Positions 43,406-52,063 of a stretch of 64,000 nucleotides of DNA are shown piece by piece. The stretch is from Aureibacter tunicatorum (GTDB lineage Bacteria > Bacteroidota > Bacteroidia > Cytophagales > Cyclobacteriaceae). The notes under the pieces were generated by a model. It did not search any database and was not told where the DNA came from. It worked only from the letters and a program-made list of their open reading frames with translations. The stretch covers positions 3,472,001-3,536,000 of the forward strand of contig NZ_AP025305.1 of the NCBI RefSeq assembly GCF_036492635.1. The letters run 5' to 3'. The first letter of the stretch is position 1. Each line of letters opens with the position of its first letter. Position numbers and translations under genes: made by a program.

Positions 43406-46400
43406 TTAAAGATTTGCCGATAACTTAATTGAATAAGTTCTTGGTAAAGGAATAGCTGTTGCTTCAACACCTTGACCATTTCCAACAGTGTATGCACTCT
43501 CAGGGTCAAAGTTGTCTGTATTCTTCCACAGGTAGCCAACATTATTAATAACACCAGATATAGCCAAGTTACGAATACCCATTTTTTCGTTAAGCTCTTT
43601 TGGCAATCTGTAAGTAATCATCACCTCTCTCAATTTGATGAATGAAGCATCGTAAATGAAAGCCTCGTCCGGTTGGTTTCTGAACCACTGCTCTACAGAC
43701 TCATGAGAGTTGTAAACATATGGGTTTCCATCAGGACCAACTGCGTTTCCAGGATTCCATGTTCCTCCACCCGCTACAGCAAGTCTTGGATCAACCGTGT
43801 CCTCATGCTTACCAGAAGCATACATAGATCTATTAGTATTCGAGTAAACATCCGCTCCAAACTTACCGTCAATCAAGAATGAGAATGATAGGTTTTTGTA
43901 AGAGAATGAGTTTCTCAAACCAGCCATCCACTTAGGAACACCATTACCCAAAACCTCTACTTCATTACCATTGATAATCGGCGCACCTTGGTCATTCACC
44001 ATGATATTGCCATTATCATCTCTTTGGTAAGCAGTACCAGTAATCACACCGTAAGGCTGCCCAGGTCTAGCTTGAACACTTACTGAACCATAGTTCAACA
44101 ATGGCAACTGATCGATACCTTCCGACAACGAAACCACTTCGTTTTTGTTGTATGACATGTTAGCATTCACATCCCAAGAAAAGTTATCAGTCTTAACAGG
44201 CGTACCATAAAGGGCAACTTCAAAACCTTTGTTAACAATCTCACCAGCGTTGATCAAAGCTCTTTCGAAACCTGACGCCTCACTTACACCTACTTGGATA
44301 ATTTGGTCAACAGCAGATTGGTGATAGTAAGCAACATCTAAACCTAATCTGTCATCAAAGAATCTCAAGTCAGCACCAAATTCATAAGAAGTTGAAATCG
44401 ACGGCTTCAAGTTTTCGTTCAATACAACGTTTCCATCGATACCACCTACGTTAATTCCGTTATTATCAGTACCTTCCAAGAAGTATGTTTGATAAAGATT
44501 ATAAGGATCAGTATCAGAACCTACTTGCGCCCATGACGCTCTCAATTTACCCAAAGACAACCACGAAGGCATTTCCCAATCCATATCCGAGAATACCCAG
44601 CTACCACTTACAGAAGGGTAGAAATATGAATTATTGTTTGAAGGCAATGTCGAAGACCAGTCATTACGAGCTGAAACATCTAAGTAATAAATACCTTTGT
44701 ATCCTAAAGTAGCTGTAGCAAAAAGTGAATTCAATTCCTTCTCATATGTGCTGTAGAATACACGTCTGTCAGAACCAGCGCCAGGATGCTGCAAATCATC
44801 AGAAGGGAAATCTCTTGAACCAGTTTCGCTAAACTCTCTGATTACGTACATTCTTGCCGCACCAGCATTAACTGTCAAATCAAAATCTCCATATTGCTTC
44901 GTGAAAGTAGCCATGAAATCCATGTTATCTTCTCTTTCAGTAGCATTTCTAATATATCCTTGACCAGACTCAAAATAAGGAGTGTACATAGGGTTAAGCT
45001 CATATTGTCTAAAAGCTCTAAAGTCAGTACCTGCACGACCCATAATAGACCAGTTGTCATTGAACTTGTAAGTCAAAGTCGTCATCCCCATGAATCTATT
45101 TTCCTCATCGTCTCTTTCCACTTCATGAGCAGTCCAATAAGGGTTGCTATTCAATTGATCATAACCTAAAGGTCTTCCATCAGGACCTTTGTAATCTTTC
45201 ATCCATCTTACATCAGTGGAAGAAGGCATACCCAACAAATAGCTTTGATAATTTTGAGTCGATCCACCCAACTGCATTCTGTTGTCAGCTTTTTCATTAA
45301 TATATGTAGCTCTAGCATCAACTGTCAACTTATCATTCATCATTTTAGTAGTACCTCTAAAGTTGAATGAGTTTCTTTGATAACCCGAGTTATCAACCAT
45401 GGCATTGTTGTTCACATTCGAGTAAGACAATCTGAACGACCCTTTGTCAGTATTGTTAGTCAATGCAATGTTGTTCGTGAAAGTTTGACCTACACCGAAA
45501 AAGTTCTTGTAGTTGTCATGATACCTTACTTCTCTAGATTTACCATCATAGAAAGCATTGTGCGTTCCAGAAACATCTTTGTACTGAGGTCCCCACATAG
45601 AAGTATTCTCACGAGCATTACTTGGATCAGACGCACTACTGTTTATTGGCAAATACTGACCTTGCGTACCCACAGCGAAAGTACTCTGTTCTTGTGGAGT
45701 GATGTTAGCAACATCGAATGACGCAGTGAAGTTATAATCGATACCCAATCCTTGCTGAGCGCCCTTACCTGATTTTGTAGTAATCAAAATCACACCGTTG
45801 ATCGCTCTAGAACCATACAAAGCCGTCGCTGCAGGACCTTTCAATACTGACATTGACTCTACATCCTCAGGGTTGATCGAAGACATACCATCACCAGAGT
45901 CAGTACCACCATTTTCACTATCAGAATCCTGGAATTGAGAATTTGAAATAGGAATACCATCAACTACATACAATGGTTGGTTGCTACCTTCCAAAACCGC
46001 GGATCCACGAATAATAACTCTAGCAGAAGAACCAGCACCACCTGAAGATGGAGTTACTTGAACACCGGCTACCTTACCGTTCAATGAATTCATCACGTTA
46101 TTGTTGGCACTTTGCGTCAACTCAGCCCCACCTACTTCAGAAACCGCATAACCCAATGAACGCTCTTCACGCTCAATACCTAGTGCGGTCACCACAACAT
46201 CTTGTAATTGTTTTACAGATTCTCCTAGTTTTACATTGATAACAGACTGATTACCCACAGTCACCATTTTTGTTTCGTATCCAATAAATGAGAATGAAAC
46301 AACAGCATCCGCTCCAGGAACATCCATTGTATAGTTACCGTCAAAATCAGTAACCGTACCGTCCGTAGTACCTTCTATTACTACGTTTACTCCCGGAACC

Positions 46401-46516
46401 GGCATTCCGTCATTAGCGTCAGTTACCTGACCTGAGATTTGTCGGCTTTGTGCCCAAGAAACCATAGGACACAAAACTGCTAGAATAAGCCAAACGGCCA
46501 ACTTTCTAAAGTCCAT
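43406..46516 (-). CDS. SusC/RagA TonB-dependent outer-membrane transporter
   Basis: A 1036-residue protein with signal peptide (about 1-22), a carboxypeptidase-regulatory-like domain (about 25-105, ISGQVTDANDGMPVPGVNVV), the plug (about 110-230, with ERSLGYAVSEVGGAEL and GSAVLEGSNQPLYVVDGIP), and a 22-strand barrel ending in the aromatic-free but typical TYSIKLSANL. It imports oligosaccharides bound by the SusD partner using TonB energy. A consensus Bacteroidota promoter lies about 175 bases upstream, leaving a long GC-richer leader. No SusE/F-type binding protein follows. Confidence 0.93.
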   Translation of the reverse strand: MDFRKLAVWLILAVLCPMVSWAQSRQISGQVTDANDGMPVPGVNVVIEGTTDGTVTDFDGNYTMDVPGADAVVSFSFIGYETKMVTVGNQSVINVKLGESVKQLQDVVVTALGIEREERSLGYAVSEVGGAELTQSANNNVMNSLNGKVAGVQVTPSSGGAGSSARVIIRGSAVLEGSNQPLYVVDGIPISNSQFQDSDSENGGTDSGDGMSSINPEDVESMSVLKGPAATALYGSRAINGVILITTKSGKGAQQGLGIDYNFTASFDVANITPQEQSTFAVGTQGQYLPINSSASDPSNARENTSMWGPQYKDVSGTHNAFYDGKSREVRYHDNYKNFFGVGQTFTNNIALTNNTDKGSFRLSYSNVNNNAMVDNSGYQRNSFNFRGTTKMMNDKLTVDARATYINEKADNRMQLGGSTQNYQSYLLGMPSSTDVRWMKDYKGPDGRPLGYDQLNSNPYWTAHEVERDDEENRFMGMTTLTYKFNDNWSIMGRAGTDFRAFRQYELNPMYTPYFESGQGYIRNATEREDNMDFMATFTKQYGDFDLTVNAGAARMYVIREFSETGSRDFPSDDLQHPGAGSDRRVFYSTYEKELNSLFATATLGYKGIYYLDVSARNDWSSTLPSNNNSYFYPSVSGSWVFSDMDWEMPSWLSLGKLRASWAQVGSDTDPYNLYQTYFLEGTDNNGINVGGIDGNVVLNENLKPSISTSYEFGADLRFFDDRLGLDVAYYHQSAVDQIIQVGVSEASGFERALINAGEIVNKGFEVALYGTPVKTDNFSWDVNANMSYNKNEVVSLSEGIDQLPLLNYGSVSVQARPGQPYGVITGTAYQRDDNGNIMVNDQGAPIINGNEVEVLGNGVPKWMAGLRNSFSYKNLSFSFLIDGKFGADVYSNTNRSMYASGKHEDTVDPRLAVAGGGTWNPGNAVGPDGNPYVYNSHESVEQWFRNQPDEAFIYDASFIKLREVMITYRLPKELNEKMGIRNLAISGVINNVGYLWKNTDNFDPESAYTVGNGQGVEATAIPLPRTYSIKLSANL

Positions 46517-46690
46517 ATTTTAAAAGTTTATCATTAAAGATGAATTTGTAAGAATATGAAAAAGCATTACCTCCAGCTCTTGCCCTCGCCTAGCGAAAGC
46601 ACCTGCCTAAAGCATGCGTTAACAAGTTCACTACCTAGGGGTCGGCGTGACTTGACGGGATTTAAGAAAGGGATCATTTTATTAACGGAT

Positions 46691-46722
46691 CAAAAGTATA
46701 CATTTGTATTTTAACCACCAAA
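46691..46722 (-). promoter_or_regulatory. Bacteroidota-type promoter of susCD
   Basis: Read on the minus strand, TTTG (46722-46719) is separated by 20 bases from TACTTTTG (46698-46691), a full match to TTTG-N19/21-TANNTTTG. Transcription would begin near 46684. Confidence 0.7.
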
Positions 46723-46849
46723 TAAAAAAGCATAAGTTTTTATAATTTATTAAAAATGAAATCACTATAAATAGCCTCAATTTAAAAAAACATAATTCAA
46801 AGAGGGGTATTTTAAAATATTTTCAAAAACACAACAACATCTTTAAGAC

Positions 46850-46888
46850 AAAAAAAAAGGCTGCGAATATAAATATTCACAGCCTTTT
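46850..46888 (-). terminator. Intrinsic terminator after the transglutaminase-like gene
   Basis: AAGGCTG-C-GAATA pairs with TATTC-A-CAGCCTT around a short loop (one mismatch), followed on the minus strand by TTTTTTTTGTC. Confidence 0.7.
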
Positions 46889-46906
46889 TATACAAAATTA
46901 AAAATA

Positions 46907-48079
46907 TCACTCATTAAAAAACAAGACAATATTGTATTTATCTTCGCTAATATTTAACTCCTCAACCTTAAGCTTTCCAGAGCTATTTTTGTATCTTAAA
47001 TTATAAATTTTATTTTTCGCTAAATACATGGTTAAAATTTTATTCATGTCCTCTTCCGGAGCGCTTGTCACTCCCTCTCCTTGCAAATTCCCATCCTTAT
47101 CGAAAACTTGAACTTCCTCGCTCACTCTATTATCGCCAATCTGGCTGCAAACATTATCTTTGAACATTTTGATCTCAACCTTTGCCTTGCCATCAAGCTT
47201 AGCTTTCTCCTCTTCATTTTTCTCCTTATATATAGATATGTACCTGTCAGTCACATTTTCCGCATTCACATATTGTATATCAAGATCCCAAACCAAAGGA
47301 AAATGCACACTATCACTTGTAGGCTTGAATGAAGTCGCGTAAATCCAGTATTTCTTATCGTTTGGATTCGCCTGTCCAGCATCATTCAAAAACCAAGCTT
47401 GATCAAGATCATCGAAATAATACTCCGTGAAATACCAAACGCCATCTATCCAAACCTCCACCCAATTGTGATTTCCTTGTTTTTGAGTCCAATTTGGCGT
47501 CCCAGCTATACGAGCAGGAATACCTACAGACCTAAAAGCATCCACCAACAATACTGAAAGTCCTGTGCATGAAGCTAATCCACAACTCATAGACTCTTGA
47601 GGCGCTTGATCCGGCTTAGGCCTTTCCGTCGAGTATATCACTTCCAATTCCTCTTTGGCATTTTCATTAATCGCCCTAACTGCCTCTTCTAAAGTCTGAG
47701 AATTGTTTACATATTTAGAAAACCTGTCGCGAAAGTCCCTTCTCCAGCTTTCTCTTTTCTCATTGAAGCTGGCATACGGAAGCACATCATTTAAAAATAT
47801 CTCCTCTGGAATGTTTTTAGCCCAATCATGAGCGTTTCTGGCTTCATAAGCTAGATTCACATGCTCCAGCAAATAATCAGCACTCAATTCCTCTCTATCT
47901 CGATCAGGCATATATTTAATTAAAAACTCCATACCTGCTCTTCTGTCTTGCGACACTTGCTCCAGAGCCTTTTTATGTTCAGGGCTCAAAGAACTATTCT
48001 CGTTATTTTTCTTGTCGCAAGAAGGCAAAATAATACCAACAACAAATAATGCGACAAACATCTTCATTATGTTTTTCAT
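46907..48079 (-). CDS. Transglutaminase-fold lipoprotein (papain-like Cys-His)
   Basis: A 390-residue lipoprotein (ATG at 48079, lipobox LPSC, Cys21). An N-terminal helical region is followed by a transglutaminase-like core: nucleophile Cys171 in SCGLASCTGLSVLLVDAFR, the family sequence VGIPARIAGTP, and His204 in GNHNWVEVWIDGVWYF. The usual third residue Asp in WxxxD is Glu219 here (WYFTEY). A beta-rich C-terminal domain (about 250-390) resembles a surface adhesion module. Members of this fold include proteases, transglutaminases and the eukaryotic cytosolic peptide:N-glycanase. Next to susCD and a PNGase F gene it could act on glycoprotein or glycopeptide; proteolysis is the more conservative reading. 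Confidence 0.75.
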   Translation of the reverse strand: MKNIMKMFVALFVVGIILPSCDKKNNENSSLSPEHKKALEQVSQDRRAGMEFLIKYMPDRDREELSADYLLEHVNLAYEARNAHDWAKNIPEEIFLNDVLPYASFNEKRESWRRDFRDRFSKYVNNSQTLEEAVRAINENAKEELEVIYSTERPKPDQAPQESMSCGLASCTGLSVLLVDAFRSVGIPARIAGTPNWTQKQGNHNWVEVWIDGVWYFTEYYFDDLDQAWFLNDAGQANPNDKKYWIYATSFKPTSDSVHFPLVWDLDIQYVNAENVTDRYISIYKEKNEEEKAKLDGKAKVEIKMFKDNVCSQIGDNRVSEEVQVFDKDGNLQGEGVTSAPEEDMNKILTMYLAKNKIYNLRYKNSSGKLKVEELNISEDKYNIVLFFNE

Positions 48080-48566
48080 GAAATTCAAAAAGGTTTAATA
48101 AGACATATATATATGTAACGCAAATTACTTCACTATCAACACGCGCAGACTCGCTTCCTAAGAAAAAATCGAATTATCGACTCCCAATTTTAATCATTTT
48201 TCAAAAAAAGACCTCAAAGCAACAACTTTTTTAAGAAAAAAATAAAATGTAACCCGAATGTCACCCATTTTTACAATCCAGTGTCAACATCGATCCCTAT
48301 CATTGCATCACAATCACGGATCAAAAGGGTCTATGGTTGGGTTGTTATTTGATGGGAAAAGGGAAATTAACAAATTAACAATCAGGGAAAGGGCCGCACT
48401 GGTTTATGAAAGGGGTAATCAAGGCGCAACCCTTTCCCCACTGCTAAAAAAATACAGTCTTTCAAAAAACAATTACTGTATTTTATTTTATCTTTGATTA
48501 CGAGGCTTTCCTTGCTTGGGGATTCTCGTTTTTTAACAATATAAAGGTAAATTAAATCTTATTTTG
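48080..48566. other. Divergent promoter region with possible ORF remnant
   Basis: The 487-base gap separates the transglutaminase-like gene from the ROK kinase. Its middle part (48258-48497) is open in one frame and purine-rich on the plus strand, with a stretch translating to LTIRERAALVYERGNQGAT, which looks protein-like but lacks a convincing start and overlaps the promoter of the kinase gene. I regard it as a possible gene remnant only. An inverted repeat at 48449-48484 and a TATCTTTG element at 48489-48496 lie before the kinase gene. Confidence 0.35.
48449..48496 (+). promoter_or_regulatory. Inverted repeat and -7 element upstream of the ROK/GH92 genes
   Basis: AAAATACAGT (48449-48458) and ACTGTATTTT (48475-48484) are perfect inverted arms 16 bases apart, directly followed by TATCTTTG (48489-48496), a match to the Bacteroidota -7 box TANNTTTG. 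No good TTTG is placed at -33. The repeat may be an operator, or an AT-rich attenuator hairpin. Confidence 0.5.
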
Positions 48567-49532
48567 ATGAGAAAAGTTGCAATTGGTATAGACATTGGCG
48601 GCACAAATTCCGTGATCGGAATTGTTGACGAGAAAGGCGAAGTACTTTCGAGAGGGAATATACCTACAGACAAGTACGACGACATCAATTTGTATGTCAA
48701 CGAACTTTCAAGCGCCGTAAAGGATTGTTTGAAAACAATAGAAGAAGATATTGAAGTTAACGGTATAGGTATAGGAGCCCCTAATGGGAACCACTATTCC
48801 GGCACTATAGAATACGCACCTAACTTGAAATTCAAAGGAGTGGTGCCTTTGGTTGAACTGCTTAAAGAGAAGTTCGACTACCCTGTTATCACATTAACCA
48901 ATGACGCGAACGCTGCAGCTATCGGAGAAATGATCTACGGTGGAGCAAAATGGATGAAAAATTTCATTATGATCACCTTAGGCACTGGCCTTGGAAGCGG
49001 CATCGTCATCAACGAGGAAATGGTTTATGGCCATGATGGATTCGCTGGCGAACTTGGACACGTGATCGTGGAAAAAGGCGGCAGAAAATGCGGATGCGGA
49101 AGAAGAGGATGTTTAGAGACATATTGCTCAGCTACAGGAATCGTAAGAACTATTTACGATTTGTTGGGAGACACTATGGAGCCTAGCGTTCTTAGAGAGC
49201 AAGTAAGCTCAGGCACGCTTTCATCCAAGTCGATTTATGACGCGGCGGTAGCAGGCGACAAACTTGCTTTGGAAGCATTCGACTTCACTGCTGAAAAGCT
49301 TGGCGAAGCGCTTGCAAACGCGGTGGCATTCTCTAGTCCCGAGGCTATCTTCCTATTCGGTGGATTAGCTAACGCTGGAGACATGATCATCAAGCCAACT
49401 AAAAAATACATGGAGGAAAACCTCCTGAAAATCTACCAAAACAAGGTGGATATCATCAAATCAGAACTTCCAGGTGCAGACGCGGCCGTTCTAGGAGCTA
49501 GCTCTCTAGTATGGCAAGAATTGCGCAAGTAA
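48567..49532 (+). CDS. ROK-family sugar kinase (glucokinase / mannokinase / N-acetylhexosamine kinase)
   Basis: A 321-residue cytosolic kinase from the ATG at 48567. The phosphate loop IGIDIGGTNSVIGIVDEKG, sugar-site TLTNDANAAAIGE, LGTGLGSGIVINE and the zinc-binding ROK motif GRKCGCGRRGCLETY are all intact. No helix-turn-helix is present, so it is an enzyme, not a repressor. It could phosphorylate glucose, mannose or GlcNAc; the N-glycan locus and manA argue for mannose, but the sequence does not decide. A terminator follows, so the GH92 genes need their own promoter. Confidence 0.88.
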   Translation: MRKVAIGIDIGGTNSVIGIVDEKGEVLSRGNIPTDKYDDINLYVNELSSAVKDCLKTIEEDIEVNGIGIGAPNGNHYSGTIEYAPNLKFKGVVPLVELLKEKFDYPVITLTNDANAAAIGEMIYGGAKWMKNFIMITLGTGLGSGIVINEEMVYGHDGFAGELGHVIVEKGGRKCGCGRRGCLETYCSATGIVRTIYDLLGDTMEPSVLREQVSSGTLSSKSIYDAAVAGDKLALEAFDFTAEKLGEALANAVAFSSPEAIFLFGGLANAGDMIIKPTKKYMEENLLKIYQNKVDIIKSELPGADAAVLGASSLVWQELRK

Positions 49533-49565
49533 TTCACGCATCTCATTGTCAGCATCATAGAATAT

Positions 49566-49590
49566 AAAAGCCAGCTTTTGGCTGGCTTTT
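49566..49590 (+). terminator. Intrinsic terminator after the ROK kinase gene
   Basis: AAAAGCCAGC (49567-49576) pairs perfectly with GCTGGCTTTT (49581-49590) around a loop of four bases. Confidence 0.8.
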
Positions 49591-49672
49591 CTCACAACCC
49601 CATCTTTATAGTCGTTACAATACCCCGCTCCCCGTCCTTGGGAGATTTGCTAAATATTTAAATTTTCACATT

Positions 49673-51940
49673 ATGTCAAATAGACTGCTCTTATTGTCTT
49701 TGACACTTTTGGCTATTGTATCATGCAAAAGCCCCCAAAGCGTCGAAAAATCCCAGCCTAGGGATCTGACAAAGTATGTCAATCCTCTTGTAGGCACAGA
49801 TGGGCACGGCCATACGCATCCTTCTGCCATGATTCCATTTGGGGCAGTGCAAGTAGGGCCGTCAAATTTCAACAATGGTTGGGATTGGTGTTCTGGTTAC
49901 CATTACACTGACAGCTCTATCGCTGGCTTCAGCCATTTGCACCTTAGCGGCACCGGCATCGGAGACCTTGGCGATGTGCTTATTATGCCTACTGTAGGCG
50001 ATAATGGCATGAACAAAGGAGAAATCGCCAACCCAGATACTGGATTCAGATCTCGATTCACTCATGACAGAGAAGTCGCTGAGCCTGGTTATTATTCTGT
50101 AGACTTGCTGGACTACAACATCAAAGCTGAAATGACTGCCACGCAAAGAGTGGCTTACCATAAATACACATTCCCTAAATCCGACGAGTCCAATATCATC
50201 ATCGATTTGAGAGATGGAATTGGTTGGGATTTAGCCAAAGACACTTATATCAAAGTATTGGACGATAAAACTATCGAAGGCTACAGACATTCTACAGGAT
50301 GGGCCAACGAGCAAAATGTTTACTTTGTCGCTCAATTTTCGAAATCGTTTGAAAAAGCCAATCTATATAGCGACACCGTTTTTCAAAATAATCACGAATT
50401 AAAGGATCAATTCGTAAAAGCGAAATTTGATTTCAATACACAAGATGGAGAAACTATCGACATCAAAGTTGGTATATCCGCTGTAAGCATTGAAAATGCT
50501 CGCAAAAACATTGACGCTGAAATTCCTCACTGGAGTTTCGAGCAAACAAGACAAGAAGCCAAAGACATATGGAATGAAGAGCTTTCCAGAATAGAAGCTA
50601 CTCACAGCGATGAGGAAAGATTAAGAACCTTCTACACTGCCATGTATCATGCTTTTCTTGCTCCAATGACTTTCAATGATATCGATGGTAAGTACAGAGG
50701 ATCAGACAGAGAAATTCATAACGGAGAATTCACGAACTACACGACATTCTCGCTTTGGGATACATACAGAGCGTCTCATCCTCTATTTACAATCGTGCAA
50801 AGAGAAAAAGTGGATGATTTCATCAACTCTATGCTGGCGCAATACGACGAGACAGGACTATTGCCAGTATGGTCGCTTATGGGCAACGAAACCAACACAA
50901 TGATCGGATACCACGCAGTGCCCGTAATTGTCGACGCTTACCTTAAAGGATTCAGAGGCTTTGATGTAGATAAAGCATACAAAGCGATCAAAGCAAGCGC
51001 TCTTCAAGATGAAAGAGGCTTGAAATACATCAAGGAAATAGGCTATATCCCTGCGGAAAAAGAAATCGAATCCGTAGCAAAAGCCTTGGAGTACGCTATC
51101 GACGACTTTGGAATCGCTCAAATGGCTAAAGCCCTAGGCGAAGAAGAAGATTATAAAATATTCAGTCAAAGAGCAAAAGCTTATCAGCATTACTTTGATG
51201 AAAACACAGGCTTCATGAGAGGCAAGATGGCAGATGGCTCATGGAGAACCCCATTTGATCCAGTAAAATCATCTCACAGAGACGATGATTATTGCGAAGG
51301 AAACGCTTGGCAATACACTTGGTTGGTTCCTCATGACGTCAAAGGATTGATCGAATTGTTTGGAAGCGACGAAGCTTTTGTCACAAAGCTAGACTCTCTT
51401 TTCATCATTGATTCGGGATTACTAGAAGGTTCGTCTCCTGATATCACAGGATTGATCGGACAATACGCCCAAGGAAACGAGCCTAGCCATCACGTAGCTT
51501 ACCTTTACAACTACGCTGGCAAAGCTTATAAAACTCAGGAAATGACCAGACGTATCATGAGCACTTTCTTTGACGATACTCCTCATGGACTTCCTGGCAA
51601 CGAAGACTGTGGACAGATGTCCGCTTGGTATGTGTTCTCTTCCATGGGATTCTATCCTGTGAATCCAATGAGCGGAATATATGCTTTGGGTAGCCCTGAG
51701 ATGGAGCATGTAAGCATTCCTTTGGAAAATGGAAACACTTTCGAAATGACTGCTCATGACAACTCAGCGAAAAACATCTACATCCAATCAGCGAAGCTGA
51801 ACGGAGTAGAGTACAACAATTCCTTCATTACTCATGAGCAAATCATGAATGGAGGCAAACTAGAACTGTTCATGGGTCCTAAGCCAAATACGGCATGGGC
51901 TACGAACACTGAAAACAGACCTTTTTTTAATCAAAAATAA
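49673..51940 (+). CDS. GH92 alpha-mannosidase 1, lipoprotein
   Basis: A 755-residue lipoprotein (lipobox VSC, Cys18). The N-terminal beta-sandwich opens with VNPLVGTDGHGHTHPSAMIPFGAVQVGPSN, and the (alpha/alpha)6 catalytic domain carries FSLWDTYRASHPLFTI, CEGNAWQYTWLVPHDV (conserved Glu542, probable general acid), NEPSHH (602-607) and GNEDCGQMSAWYVFSSMGFYPV (642-663, conserved acidic pair). GH92 enzymes are calcium-dependent inverting alpha-mannosidases. As I recall, the SHH segment lies near the +1 subsite in alpha-1,2-specific Bacteroides enzymes, so alpha-1,2 activity is the best guess. The lipid anchor suggests action at the cell surface or outer-membrane inner face. Confidence 0.92.
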   Translation: MSNRLLLLSLTLLAIVSCKSPQSVEKSQPRDLTKYVNPLVGTDGHGHTHPSAMIPFGAVQVGPSNFNNGWDWCSGYHYTDSSIAGFSHLHLSGTGIGDLGDVLIMPTVGDNGMNKGEIANPDTGFRSRFTHDREVAEPGYYSVDLLDYNIKAEMTATQRVAYHKYTFPKSDESNIIIDLRDGIGWDLAKDTYIKVLDDKTIEGYRHSTGWANEQNVYFVAQFSKSFEKANLYSDTVFQNNHELKDQFVKAKFDFNTQDGETIDIKVGISAVSIENARKNIDAEIPHWSFEQTRQEAKDIWNEELSRIEATHSDEERLRTFYTAMYHAFLAPMTFNDIDGKYRGSDREIHNGEFTNYTTFSLWDTYRASHPLFTIVQREKVDDFINSMLAQYDETGLLPVWSLMGNETNTMIGYHAVPVIVDAYLKGFRGFDVDKAYKAIKASALQDERGLKYIKEIGYIPAEKEIESVAKALEYAIDDFGIAQMAKALGEEEDYKIFSQRAKAYQHYFDENTGFMRGKMADGSWRTPFDPVKSSHRDDDYCEGNAWQYTWLVPHDVKGLIELFGSDEAFVTKLDSLFIIDSGLLEGSSPDITGLIGQYAQGNEPSHHVAYLYNYAGKAYKTQEMTRRIMSTFFDDTPHGLPGNEDCGQMSAWYVFSSMGFYPVNPMSGIYALGSPEMEHVSIPLENGNTFEMTAHDNSAKNIYIQSAKLNGVEYNNSFITHEQIMNGGKLELFMGPKPNTAWATNTENRPFFNQK

Positions 51941-51974
51941 GTTTAGTAGTGGTTACAGGGGCGAGGAGAAATCC

Positions 51975-51997
51975 TTGCCTTTGTTACTTCAAAAAAG
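51975..51997 (+). other. Hairpin between GH92 genes 1 and 2
   Basis: GGCGAGGA pairs with TCCTTGCC (one G-U pair) around a short loop. It lies in the 123-base spacer and has no T-run, so it may stabilise or process a common transcript. Confidence 0.4.
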
Positions 51998-52063
51998 CAG
52001 CTCAGCACATGCGAACTGCAATTTGAAGCCGTTGAATTAACAAGTCTCCTAACATATTAGATC

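Larger units (their letters stand above)
46517..46906. other. Promoter and long leader of the SusC gene
   Basis: The 390-base gap contains, on the minus strand, a consensus promoter (46691-46722) followed by an untranslated leader of about 165 bases. The leader part at 46575-46670 is much richer in G and C than its surroundings and can form several short helices, so it may be regulatory or a site for an antisense RNA. The other end holds the terminator of the transglutaminase-like gene. Confidence 0.5.

Noticed and set aside
46575-46670. GC-rich segment considered as a tRNA or riboswitch
   Set aside because: No cloverleaf, no T-loop consensus and no known riboswitch core; kept only as an unusual leader.
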